Source: Solea solea | Taxonomy: Eukaryota > Chordata > Actinopteri > Pleuronectiformes > Soleidae | Length of the DNA: 64,000 nt | Direction: 5' to 3' | Assembly (NCBI RefSeq): GCF_958295425.1 | Contig: NC_081135.1 | Span: forward strand, 22,948,180-23,012,179 | Shown: in pieces, positions 46,305 through 60,400 of the stretch | How the letters are laid out: the number at the start of each line of letters is the position of its first letter | Numbering within the stretch: position 1 is the first letter of the stretch | The notes under the pieces: generated by a model | The model's database searches: none | Told to the model about the DNA's origin: nothing | Seen by the model: only the letters and a program-made list of their open reading frames with translations | Position numbers and translations under genes: made by a program

Positions 46305-49300
46305 CTCTATTCTCCTTTCAACCCAACCAGCTATGGCAGAAAGCTGCACCTTTCCTCCTGTTAAAATTGACTTTTTGTTTCTCTCTGCTGATGCTAAAGT
46401 GCTGACACTAAAGTGCTTGCTCATTGGCATAGTATTATTCAATTCACAGCCTTGCACTACATGAGTAAAATTGATTTTATTTAATGTGATTCTCAGGTCT
46501 TTACAGTGAGGATTACTCAAACTGGACATCGAGTAAAAGTTTAAGGAAGATATTTAGAAATACATACTTTTTACTGCTCCCATTTAATCAAAGAATGATA
46601 TCATTATAATCATCAGAGGTGCATGCTACATTATATTAAAGGTCACGTGTCTGTTCCAGGAACTGCTTTAATGACCTGATTTTGCCCTACTGTACATTAT
46701 ACCTCACCACTATACTGACAGATGTAGAACAGAACCACATTGTGTGTACATCATATGCAAATAAAATAATCATTTCTACTGTGAGAGGTATTTTGCTTTT
46801 TGTTCCAAATGTCTGCACACAAAGTGGAATTCTGCAGCCCCTGAGTGCATTTTCATGCTTTTAAACTTTGAATCAAAAAGAACTGGAGGCAGATCCTCTA
46901 AGATGCTTCTGTGTTTAGATGAGTAGGATATCACATTTATAAAATATATAATTATTTTTGTTGTTGTCTTTTATGTCTGAGCGCAGTGATCTTTTTATTT
47001 GAGCTGTTACTGGTCCCTTAAGGTCCTTAACCTCAAAGGGACTTTTTCTTGGATAAACAAGCGTGAATTAAAAACAAATAAAGGGCGAGCGTAGGTAACA
47101 GTTTCATCACATGATCAGGCAGATGTTGTGGAAATGGGCCTCTTAAGATACACGGGATGAAAGGGGGGAAAATGAGGCGGGTCCAAAGTACGTTATCTAT
47201 AAACAGCAAAGTGACACAGTGTGCCAGACGTGTTTACACAGTAATATCCTCTGGTTCATCAAAGGCCTTTGGTTTCCTAGCAAATAGCTGGAGTGTGCTA
47301 CAGACATCACTCTGTTGCAGTGAAATGCTGCAATTAAAAATACAATAGTGAATGCACATGTGTGTTTGCATGGTTTTTACGAGTAATTGGTGAATTCTGC
47401 ATCCAACACAAGGATAATGTGTGTTTCTGATTAGTAATTTGTAAATGAGCATAGTAGATGCAGAACTATATCTGATAATGTACCTTGAAGGTTTTTGTTT
47501 GCACGTTGGTTTCTAAAATAGAAATGTTGCCTTCAGTTTTGAAACTGGGGCTCCCACACATCTCTCCGTTGTTATTTCTCAGCACGCTGTGCTTCAGTAA
47601 GAGCATAGACGTCGCCTTTTATTTCAACATGGAGTTGAGATGAGACCAGGGACTCTCACTCATTACATATCACTGTATGTTTGATTATAGCACGGAGATA
47701 ACACTCACGTTAAAAGGTTGCTAGGGAAAACAGAACGAGAAGTCATTTGCTCAAACAGCAGCAGGGCAGATAATGTTTTATAATAAATAGTTTTCAGAGT
47801 CACATTAAGCCAGAGGGCCACTGGCAGTGGTGAAGCAAAAGTTTCTGAATTATTGATGCATGGTTTTTGTGTTGGTGCAAACACACTTGGAGATGAAACA
47901 CACATCATTGCTTTGAGTGTTTAACCTCAGACTTGTGGAAAGTCATTTTCTGTCCACTTAGATGGAAGAACCACAAAATAACTGGTTTCTACAACTTTCC
48001 CTCTAGGGCAAACGTTGTTTTTGTGATAAACTCTTTGGTCATATCCTCCTGCCCTGTTATTCCATGTGCATTTATTTTTGGCAGTGAGTTGAATACTGAC
48101 ACTTTTTTTCTTCCCCTCTGTGTCTTCAGACCTGCAGAGCGCACTGGAGAAGATGTCGACATAATCCTTGCCCGTCTGAAGAATGTGAAGGCCTTTGAGA
48201 GATTCCATCATCGTTTGCTGCAGCAGATTTGCCTGTGTGGATTCTATGAGTGCTTAGAGAAAGGCATCACCTGTAGGTCAAAACACACACACACGCCCAC
48301 AAGCTGTCGCATGTGTCTGAGCATGAAATGTTTCAAAAAAGATATTAGGTCAATTGGACTGGAGTTGTGAGAGTAGATGGTTGTTTGTCTCTATGTGTGG
48401 CCGTGTGATGGACTGGCGAACCAGGGTGTACCCCACCTATCGCCCTGTGTCAGCTGAGATTGGCACAGGTACAAAATGGATGGATGGATGATGTGGATGG
48501 ATGTTTTTTACCTTGTTGATTTAAAAAAAAAAAAACGTCCTCTGCCTTTTCAGTATATCGCCAAGGAGACATTGGCACCAATTGGTATGCAGTCCTGTCT
48601 GGTTCGCTGGATGTGAAAGTGTCTGAGACGTCAAGTCATCAGGTACACAGTGCCCCAGGTTTCATGGAAATATGAAAGAAAAATGAAGGAAATCACCCTT
48701 GAACCTATTAGTGTGTCACATATTTTTGTAGAAATGTGAATTACTTTATCAGTAACGCACAATTTGAAATTCACACATGCAAAATAATCTGCATTCAAGC
48801 TTGTAAAAAGTGTGGGACGTGAATAGCCTTTCACTGATTCCTTTGGAGGACATTGCTGCATATAGTCTTTTTTAATACTATATAGCTCCATGTACCTCAG
48901 TTTGTGTGGGTGCTGATTGGAGTAACATCTCTACAGACTGCAGTGTACTGTATGTATAGAGCACTGCTTTCAAGTGTAGCACATAAAAGCATAATTCTTT
49001 GGAGGAATTAGGACATTGCATTTGCATTGTTCTTGTGCAGGTTCATGAATGCATGATCCATATGGGGGACTAACCCTCTCTGCCTCTGCCTGTCACAGGA
49101 TGCTGTTACGATATGCACACTGGGGACTGGCACGGCTTTCGGAGAATCGATCCTGGATAACACTCCCAGGCATGCCACCATTGTCACACGGGAGTCCAGC
49201 GAGCTCCTGCGCATCGGACAGAGGGAGTTCAGGTCTCTGTGGGAGGTGAGCAACTCTGTGCTGGCTTCATTTTGCAGATGAATTCTGATCGAAACAAAAA

Positions 49301-50654
49301 TGATGATTGCCAAACAATACATTTGAAGGCGATCTGATAGAAAATATCTATTTTACTGACCCAAACAAAAACCATCCTGCCATACAGAGCCAATTATAAT
49401 AACAGATATTAATGTTTTTATTTTTATATATTTAAAATGATCACCGCAAAGTGAAAAGGGAACAGTTGTCTTTTCATTTTACAAATAAAATGTCAAATTT
49501 GAAAACTTGAGCAGGGCACAAGCCACAGTTGTTGTGTGGATTAGTGGGATGAAGGTTGTAAATACTGTATAATTAAACTGTAACTCTTTGCTCTCATGTC
49601 TCAGCAGCCCAATAACACTGGTTTATTGGGATGTAAGAGGTTTACTTCCTTTGACCAGTAGATGGCAGTACAGTGCTGAAGAGGAACTGTCACTGTGGGC
49701 TGTTTTTTGCCAGTGTCTTTTTTTTTTTTTTTTTATTAGTGGGAGTCAGATCCACTATAATCATCAAACACTCATAAGCTAACAATTATATAATTCTGAA
49801 GTATGTATAACTGTGTCAGGACAAATATGAAATCTTACAAACTAAATATAACTGAGTGTGACAAGATATTGGAGAAGCAACCTTTCTGTGGCTTAAGGGT
49901 CAGAGCACTTAAACTGTTTTTTCTCCTGCACTTGTTAATTTTAACTTAAATTATATTTTTATAATATTTTTCTGTAAAGGAAGACTCAAAGTTACAGAGT
50001 TCAGAGTAACATCTGAGCTACTGCGTTTTTCATTGTGCGTATGACACTGCAGTTCTTGAGATCTTTTTGTGTAAAGCTAAATTAAATTACGATTAATGAA
50101 ACCTCCCGAGACACACTTCTCTCACCTCTCATCTGGCGGCTGGTTAAAGCCTCTCTTCTCTCCCAGCTCCCTCTGTGTAATGGGCTTGTTTCCTGAGAGA
50201 CACTGCCCATTTCCTCTGGGACTGAGGGGCACTAGCGGGTTATATTAGGACCTGTGTGTCTGTCTCAGTGCACTGGTCAGTTTCTGTTTGATGGGATACA
50301 TAACTCTGGTGGGACGTGTGCTGAGGATCACTTGACTGCCTGGGGCAACCTCTTCAATCAGGTTTGTTTGTTGTTGTGTAAGATGATGCATTAAGAGGTG
50401 CCCACATGATCTGCAGACACTAGTTTAGAAAACATCTGGCTTGGATGCTATTTTATTTCTGCTGTGTGGATATGAAGAAACAAAATCATCTTTATGTGAC
50501 AAATTGAAACTAGTACATTTAAATGATTTTCCGGTCATGTGACGTCATGCAAGTGGTAACACTAGTGAGTTGTATTTATGGATGTGGCAAGATGGCAGCC
50601 AGTGCCACTGCAAATTGACTTATTATATATTATTATATACAGATATATATATAC

Positions 50655-50691
<37 letters not shown>

Positions 50692-53600
50692 ATGGTATTC
50701 TATACACAGCTATTTAAATTAACATATTCACTTTGTCTCTCCATGTATTTCAGCCATAAGCCATGATGTAAACAAGTGACAGCACTAGCATCGATACATG
50801 GATCCTCTGTCATTAGATGTGCTGAGGTTGGCTTTGACTCACAAGTCGGCAAAACTGCGACCGGAGAGCTAGAATCGAGCCAGAATTCGAATAATCAGCT
50901 TGTTGACATATAATCATTAGAATCTCCCACTTTTTACACAATTCGTTGTACTTACAGCAGTTTTGATAAATGATTTGGGCAGTGGTGCTTATATATCCTT
51001 CTAATTTTCACTGCAGTGCAGAAAATCAGCTGATGTGCAGTATTTGGTGACGGGCAGCGTTAGACTTCAGATTGTTTCTTGCCTGTGTCGTATGTCCTGC
51101 AGTGACTATACTGCCTCCAACATCCCAGAGCCTTTCTATTCCCTGCGTTGCTTTCTGGCTGTTTAAAATCCTGCACATGAAGTTCAGTTACATCACACAG
51201 GAATTATTAAAGCTGAATTTCAAGCGTCTTCCTTAAATTCTCAAAAAACAGAGTGAACAGAGAAAATGTTGAGACTGTAAAGGAACGATATTGATGGAAA
51301 TGTACCACCAGACACATTCTCCTCCTCTGTGTTCCCTGTGGCCAAGAACTTTTACAAAACTATGTACAAGAGTGAGCACATGAATGCCCCAACGAACCAA
51401 TGAATGCTATTTTCTATTCATGGATGCCCATGTCAATTATTCAGTGTACATCTCTCTCCTATATACTGTATATATAAGTGTGTGTGTACATATGTATTGT
51501 ATATGTGTGTGTCAGTGTCAGTGGTTTTCTACGGTTTACAGTCATTGCACTAATTTGTTTCAGTGTAGTTTGCATGTGTCTGTGATTCATGACACAAATG
51601 AAAGGACTTGACTTTCATGGGATGTCTGTCATGACATCACTCCTGCATCTGGCTTCAATATTTCCCAAAGCTACTGACTGCCACATACACAATGATGAGG
51701 GATTTCGTGCAGCTTTGGATGTGACAGACTCTGCATTGTGTCACTAAGGCTTGTTAGTTTAACACTGCAGACATGAGACAAGCTCTGCGCAGTGCACACA
51801 CTCATACACACACACACACACACACACACACGAACAGACATGCTGACTGAGGCTTGTTCATCAATCCGCTCTTCACTTTGGTTCTGGCTTCTGATGGTCA
51901 CTGTGATTGAAACAACATCGGTGTCCTTTTTTATAACGTTTTACTTTGTTTTCCACTATTTAGTACCACCTCGACTCGCCTCGGCACATCTCGGTTGGTT
52001 GGTTTTCCATTACAATATAGTTCCTACTCAATGTGGGCGGGGTCATCACAGCACGGCTGCATGAAACTGCCGTGACTTCGTTTTACATGCGACACACAAA
52101 AACTAGTGACTAGTGACTACTGAATCATCAGTTAGAATCAGTTAATTAAAAGATTTGTTCAGTACTTCCTGCATGACTGAGGCACAGACTGCGTACAGAC
52201 TTCGGCGAGGTTCCAAAAGCGCGCTGAGTAGGTACTATAGGTACTGATTAGTATAGGTACTGATTGGTCAGACTGTTGGCCACTAACTGGCCGTCACAGG
52301 AAGAGACGTCCCACACACAAACAGTGGCGAACTGTAGATCGGTTAAAACTACTCAAAAATCCTACAAACATGGGTTAATCTCCAACAACTACCAGGGAAA
52401 TCTCTATATTTAACAGGAGTCTGGTGTATTTAGTGACAGCACCGTCGATCGCGAGCAGCATCACAGACCCTGCCGCTGTAGTCTGTGGAGTAGGAGTCTG
52501 GACTCTGGAGACATGTGGACAGAAATCAAGCCGAACAGTGCCCAACTGCAGATAAGTTAAAACTACTTAACAATCCTAAAAACGTGGGTTGATCTCCAAC
52601 AATTACCAGGAGTCTGGTGTAAAGTCACTAGTCACTCGTTTGCGGTTTCGTGCAGCCGTGCAGCGATGACTCCGCCCACGTTGAGTAGGTACTTTTTATT
52701 GTAGTGGAGATGCAACCTAACCGTGCCGTGCCGTGCCGTGCCAAGGCGAGGCGAGTACAGTCTGACGATGTCACATGTAGTATCGGCTCAGCTTGCTCGG
52801 AACCTCGACAGAGGTACTATCACGAATAGAAAAGCGAAATAACCGTGCCGTGCTGAGGCGAGTTGAGTTGCTCTAGCGGAAACACGCCATTACAGTCACA
52901 TCAGTGCACATGTGGCCTTCGCAGGAAACCTTACTGTTGAATATCAGTTGTAACAAACTACACATTATGAATTGTTGCGTTAGCATATGTGCGGCACATG
53001 AATACTACCTCAGATGCATGTGGTTATACTGTATGTATTCAGAATGTGTGTTTTTGCTTGGAGCTTATCTGTTGGGTGCTGCGCTGACAACACGGGAAGG
53101 GGGTCAGGCCAGTGGAGAAAACTGATGAACAGGAAGTGGCAGGGACACAGTATGCCCTGTGGTTGTCTCAGGATAGGGTGGAGGAGTTCAGAAAATAAGA
53201 CCACATTAATTATCTGGTCTGTCGTGCTATGTACATGAAAACAACTGGAAGATTGAATCAGAAATATATGTGCTTTATTCCCTTATCTCTCTTCTCCAAT
53301 TTGTTGCTTAATCAAAAGCCTGGGATGTGAACTACAACACAATAGATCTATTAAAAGCCTCAGCTGGTCCATTTGTTGTCAAACCACTTAACCCCAGACT
53401 GGAAAATCTCTCCAACTATTGAAGATTGCCATTCAATTTTCTAACAGGCATTTGTGGTATCCAGAGCACAAATGATACAGCAACTCTTCCTCTAGTACCA
53501 ACATGAGACAGATGTTTGTGGCACAGAGTAAAAAAAAAAATTCAAATCAAATCTGTGAGTGACATGAAAACAAGGAAGATGGGATATATATTTGTTCCAA

Positions 53601-54462
53601 TGCTTATATTTGTCTCTGTTCCACATCAAATATAATTTATCATATTGAACTGCCTGTTCAGTACAAACCCAGATTCAATCAAATTCAAGATGACCTATGT
53701 CAAATCCTTAAGACAGGAAACTATACATCACACGGTTTTACCCAAAATGACACAAGCTGATCTGTTGTGTTGTGTCCGTTGAAAGTGACGCAAAGTCTGA
53801 TGTGTCACTGATTTGGTGACGTACTGTACATTTACACCTTTGTTTTCCTCTCAGTTTCTTACAGTTACCTTATAACTATATATTTTGAAGATTTAATTCT
53901 TAAAGCTGAGTTTTAGAAATATGCATAAAAATAAAACTGAATGCACTAATCTAAAAAATATTAAATCTATTTTACAAGGGAGACTTCAGTTTAAATATTA
54001 CACAATAATACACACACAATACAGAATACAAAAAAACCTGTTACATGTAAAGAGAGAGAACTGAGTGATTCAAAAATTAGCTTTTGAAATGTCTCGGTGA
54101 GACAGTATTTTAGAGATGGTTGATTTGGGGGATTTCTTTTTTAAAAGCTGGAAAATGATTATCTTGTTAAATGCATTTGCCTTTGGAAAGTAACAAAGTT
54201 AAAGATAAGACACCATCTGGTCTCTGTCCTTGAGAGGAAGAGCCTCAGTGATAGGAACATGATACTGGATGTTGCCATTTGTACATCTAACGGTTGGACT
54301 GGGTTCAAAAAATTATAACGGCTAAGAAGCGCTGTAAGACACAGAAAGTAGCAATGTGGGGTTTTTTTTTAATAACATTTCTTCACATCCTGTGTGACTG
54401 ACCTAGCTCTGCTTTATCACTTGCTTTGTAAAAGTGACCCAACTGAAAATGGGAGAGAGCGA

Positions 54463-54499
<37 letters not shown>

Positions 54500-57400
54500 A
54501 GGGAGAGAGCTCTCGTCTGTGCTCACTGACTGAGTGGCGTAATCACCTAGCAACTGCTGCTCAGAAGAAGTCACTCTGGCACTCTGCTGCTCGGACGCAG
54601 TGAGGCTGCTCAGTGGCGTGCACGCTGATGTGATGGGGCTCCTCGATCACGCTGGACCATGCTGCGTATGAACCGTGACCTTTACGGCACTCTCGGAATC
54701 TTAGATTTGGGATTTGCATGCTTGGAGTGTTTGTCAATGCCAGGATTAAGAGGGTGTGCAGGATCCTCCAGTCACTCACAACAATAACAAACTGCATGGG
54801 ACGGTGGGGAGGATCTGTATAGGTAATATTTCTCAAACTTTTTTTTTTACAGTGCAAGACTTTTGATTCTTCAGAGATACTGTGTAAGATTTCAAATCTA
54901 AGTTGAAAACACCTGAATTGTTCTTTCTGATGTTGCAGAAAGAAGAAGTCAGAATGTGTTGTTCAGGACTCAACTGTAGCTTTTACATTTCAAAAAAATT
55001 TATAATTTAGTGAAAATTACACATTTTGTAGAATCATTTATTTAGAAAGTACAGTGAAACTCCCCCCAATTGTTTCCCAAGTGGCTTGTAAGAGTTCGGA
55101 ATAATCGCTGCATGCTTTGTGAACAATTCGTACCATGTTTCTTATGTAACCTGGGGTGAATTATTTAAAAATACAAGAGAGCATTCATGCACATTGATGC
55201 TCACAATGCCATAATGTGCTCGAGCATGAAATTCTGAGGAGCTTGCGCTGCACTGAAAATGCACTGAAATGGCCTGATATCTTCACTGATCTGTTGTAAA
55301 GGCCGAGACCACGCTGCACTCATGAACACTTTTTTACGAAAAGCAACATAGATAAGGCTGTGTGTGCTTGTCGTTCATCACGCCATACTCCCAGTCTTTA
55401 CATTGTTTTTATAGGGTAAAACGGACACATTCTCAGCACAGGATGATGATCAGGCATAATATTCTGCTGCTGTAAACAGTGAAGTCACTGTGCCAGAGCA
55501 AAATAAGCACAGCAGCTGAATATACGCTTCACTAGAGTTCAACAAAATGGGGCATCTTTTATCTCAGATATTACTAAATGTTGGTTTTATGTATGTATAA
55601 TTCTCAAAACACTCATATCGCTGTTTCTATTTATTATGCTACATGTGCCTGATTATCAGTTTCAGACTAACAACCTTTCCAGTGTATATTGATACATTTT
55701 CCTGTTCAAAATTGTAACAAAAAACATAATTATTTCAATGCTATTGCAGAGACATTGTGTGTTCAGAATGTGTAAGTATATAGTGTTTAGTTGACCAGAA
55801 AATCCTTTCCCTTGGAGTTTTTGTATTATTATAATTCCCATTCCCTTTTTTCAGTGTGTTTTCATCTTGCAGTTTGATGTGGATGGCTCTTTGATGAAAA
55901 GGGAGAGATGGGTTGATTTTAAATTCAACCCATCTTCAATTTAGAATTGAGCTATTTGCTGGTTTCTAAATTAAAGATGTCTTAGTGCTTCACCTTTGGT
56001 ATTACCTCGTTTACAAGTGAGGAGATTATGCTGTGTTTCTGTTGTCTGCTAAATTAGGGATGTCAAGTCAATTGCTGTTCCCATAATGTTTTGGGATTTT
56101 GTTTGTTTTTCAGACGTTTCACTTCAAATAATATCAGTCAGTCAGTAAATCAGTCTTGAAAGGTTTAATAAACCCACTTGAAGCAACAGATCATAATCTT
56201 GTTAGGTCATGGATTCCATTAATAAACACCACACAGTCACTTGTTGAATAGATCCAGATGCTTTAATCTGGGTGACTGTTGTGCTTGCTGTGTGGTTGTC
56301 AGATTGTGTGAAGGATTATTTGACTACCTAGAATAACCATAAAGGTTTATCTCATCCGTGCTTTATGTGTTCAGAAGACTGTGGATATTATGCCCGGAGA
56401 TGTTTACGACTCCTCGTGGAGATTGTTTCTCACATTTGTCGGTAAATGCCAATGTGCAGTCACACTCTGGAATCCTGAAAAGCTACTAAGAAATGATGCA
56501 CTGCTCTGTGTTCCCTCCATAGCTGCAGATAAAAGAAGGCCATCTTTGGCAGTGTTATGGTTATAAATGACAGGCTACAGGGAAGCAGTGGCACAGATTA
56601 TAACCAGTGGACTTTTATTATGACATGACGTGTTGCCACAAATATTGGAATTAGCATTCCTTAGCATTTTCTGATGTCTTAAAGACATAGTTTTACATTT
56701 TAGTTATTAACTTTCCTGCTTAAGCTTTGAGAAGACTGATGCTCCAATGTCGGAGAGTGTCAAGAATCATCCCATCTAACCCCTGAATAGTATTTTTGAA
56801 TATATATTCAAATAATTGAATCATTACAGAGAGTACAACATCACTTTGTCATTCTAAAACTGAAGCTGAAGTGCCTGCTTTAAATCTCTTTGTTGCAATA
56901 CATCAGTATAAGATAAGAGTGACATAGAAAGAAGTGTGTTGTTTATGTTAAAATGTAAATCAAAATGCATTTAAATATAAACGTAAAGCAGCAGCGCATA
57001 ACTTCATCATTGTTATAACCACTGATACAGAAAGCAACAAGTGAAACGAGTGAAAAAATAAATAAAAAATCACATTGGTACAGCTATATTAGCAAAAATG
57101 CAAAATGGTCATTTCCTCCAGCCTTTGAATTTAAATCTTCTCAGACAGTTAGACAGTTTTCACCAATAAACATAATTGATCTCTCGTCTTGACAGATAGA
57201 TTAATAATTTCGTCTACAAAAGCCGACAAATTGTGAGTGCATCTCTTATGCATGTCTTATTTATTCAACAGTGCAAAACACTGATGTTCAAAAAGGAATA
57301 AAATCATTAGAATTAAGAGGATTAAACTATGTGTTTGCCACACTTACTTAAAAAAGCTTCCCTTAATCACTGATCAATTACCATTGATTAACATTTTTTT

Positions 57401-60400
57401 TTGACAAATACGAAAATAAAAAAGAGAGATAAAATACATTAATATAATCTGAGAGTAAACTGAAATCAGTCTCAAAGGGACTGAGGTTGTTACGTTACTA
57501 ATTATGTGTCAGTGACATCTTTACTAACAAAACAGAGACTGAGTGCTTTTCACACAGCTGACAATGTTACTAATCCTCCTCTAAAACTACACCCCCAACA
57601 CACACGGGATTCAACTCCTTAGGTAGCACAGCTTTATTAGTTCAGAGGGGACGAGTTCATTTGTTGCAGTGCTGCTGCAGTTTAAGTGCTCCTCCCTAAT
57701 CCTAAACCCTTAAACTGTGTATAAATACACACTGGTGTGTTGAAGTGACTCTGACATGATCACATCTGCTGCAATGATCAACTCTGAATAATTCATTAAT
57801 CAGTTGTTTCCATAAAAAGCACCGTCCTTTTCATAATCTGACGATGTTGCCATCACTCTTGCATCTTGCATTTTTCAGAGTAGACACCTGCCTGAATATA
57901 TGTTTTTAATCTGCTTCTTAATCAAAGGGGGGGGGGGGAGCTGTGTGCCCCACAAGAGTTCACTAAAGTGATTAACTGACCACAGAGGGTGGAATTAGAT
58001 TTAAAACATGACCTCTGAGAACACATCACCATTCAGGAACAAATGGCTAGGGAGTTCTAGCTTTTGCTTAGTCTCCTTTGATAACAAGAGAGTTAGCCAG
58101 AGAGAACTAATTCTTGAAAAAAGTTGAAAAATCAATAAATCTTTAAGAATAATCTTGTGACACAGTATGTTCACAGATATGTTAACCCTCAGCGCAGGTG
58201 CACCCATGGTTAATTGCCATGGGAATTATACACAACTCCTTATATGGACATCCTGGGGTGTGTGTTTATAGGTCACATATTCAGGCTTATTTTTATTCCG
58301 TCTTCTTATGTGTTGTTGAGTCAAAGTTATGATTCATTTTATATCGCATTTTTAGTAGTGATATAAAGGAGCAATAATTGTGCAGAAGTCACAAAATAGA
58401 CTGTTTTTCTCTTCTTTTTGTTCATAAAAACGAGCCAAGGGAACTTTGAACTGCGGTGTATTTCCAAATGTCACAAATTCAATCCGATGCAATCTATGTT
58501 GCACATTCTTATAGCCTCTGTATATAGTACTGTACGTTTTAACATAGTAATGGTTTTCCATTACTATGTTAAAACAGCAGCTGAAATGCTCTGTGTTCTA
58601 CGGGTTTCCCTCATGAAACATTGCAGTAAAGCAGTGTCAATGATGTGAAACCAATTCACTGTAACTAGTTATTTTTGTAATCGATTAACACATTTAAACA
58701 AACCAATCATTTATCAAAACAGTGATAATTCAGCTGTGCAGAAAATAGATGAACAAATGTTTTTGGCAAATTGTCATCCCATTGTGTTTAAACGCTGCAT
58801 CACAGTGTGTTTTCACAGGTTTACGAAGGATGTTGATGCAGTTAAGCATCAGCCTCATTCACCTCATTTAAGTGATTAAAACACGATCATGTCTATATGC
58901 ATGTCTGTAGATGTTTAAATAAGTGAGTACAGGAGTGCACGAGTTTCTGTGGTTTGCAGAAACAGAATGGCAACATATGATCCTGGTGACTGAGCTGCGT
59001 TTGCACGTCAACTTTGACCTCCCAGCCTGGGGATGTTGACATTTCTTCATGGCTCACTGGCTATATAGTGGATTTACCTCATTATGCATCAGTGTCATGA
59101 GCAGAAACACAACATGAGATTACGAGTATACGAGCACAGTGCTGATGTTCATTGCGTAACATATGCGATGCTTCACGGTACAGTGATGGTATTAGACATG
59201 TACAGTTGTACTTTAATGCTCGGTGACTCTGTGTCTCGTAAGGACTCTCTGACGAACTGCATCTGAAAAATGGGGAAAAAAGAGACAAATAATTAATGAA
59301 AACAAATACAGATCAAAAAACTAATAGTGAGAAAAAACAGAATATTTACCATTTATGGTAAATAATAACCAACCACTCATCTTTGTAGTTATTTCTCACT
59401 GAACCTTTAAGTTATGTTCTAAATAGCCGTGTGCCTCCTTACATCTCTGACTTATACCTCAGCTTTACTCTCCTTCACGGTCACTAAGATCAGCTGATCT
59501 TGGTCAATCTCTTCTCTTTGGCATTCGACTCAGTATACATTTTTATGTTTTTAAGTGTTTGCTTCATTGCTGTATAGCACTTTGGTCAACAGTGTCGCTT
59601 TTAATTGTATTGGATTGAACCTTACATTTATGTGTTGGGACTAATTGAATATCAAGCTGTAGCCCAAACTCTCTTCGACTTTCTCCTTGTCGTCACATGG
59701 AGGTGAATGATGACAGAAGGGTTGATTCATTTATTTATTTTCTCCTGTTGAAATGAAATGAAATGAAATGCCACGCAACAAAGACTCGGCTGGAAATTAA
59801 CATTTCAGCTCAATATTATGTGACTTCCTTTTGATTTTCTCATGACAGGAATATAGTCCTTTGTGGTGTAAAAAAATGGACATGTTTTTAGTGCATATTT
59901 ACAATATTAGCTGCAGAGTCCCCGTGTTGGTGCAGAATACATTAATAACCTTCACTCTGATGCCTCAGTGATGTTGACATTTGTTTACAGTGAAATATCT
60001 CAAGGACTACCAGAACATTTGGTGCACATTCATTGTTTAACCCACAGGGCGACTTGCATCTTAAGCCACCATTAGGCTAATTTCAAATGTCAAAATTGAA
60101 ACTTGGGTCGTAGTAGTAATAAGTTTATTGACATTATATGAACAAACAACATTTTCCTTTTAGTTTTGAATGTTAAACTAACTACTTTCCCATCAGCCTC
60201 AGCTGTATTTGTGGTAATTAGCATGTTTTGCTGCTATACACACTTATGTCTGTTTGTTGTTGTGTTGTGTTTTAGAGATATCATCAGTGCATGGCTGGAC
60301 TCCTCGCCCCGCCCTATGGTGTGATGGACAGTGATTGTAGTGCTGGCAGTAAGTAGCCCTGCATCACATTTTATTTAAGATATTTATCATTAGGGGGCCA

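Larger units (their letters stand above)
54823..60275 (+). other. rapgef4: rapgef4 intron 4, right part
   Basis: Mostly featureless AT-rich DNA. Items seen are a poly-G run at 57928-57938, a perfect palindrome at 58536-58575, a small palindrome at 59343-59364 and a probable LINE tail at 59400-59640. No exon is supported. Confidence 0.6.
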
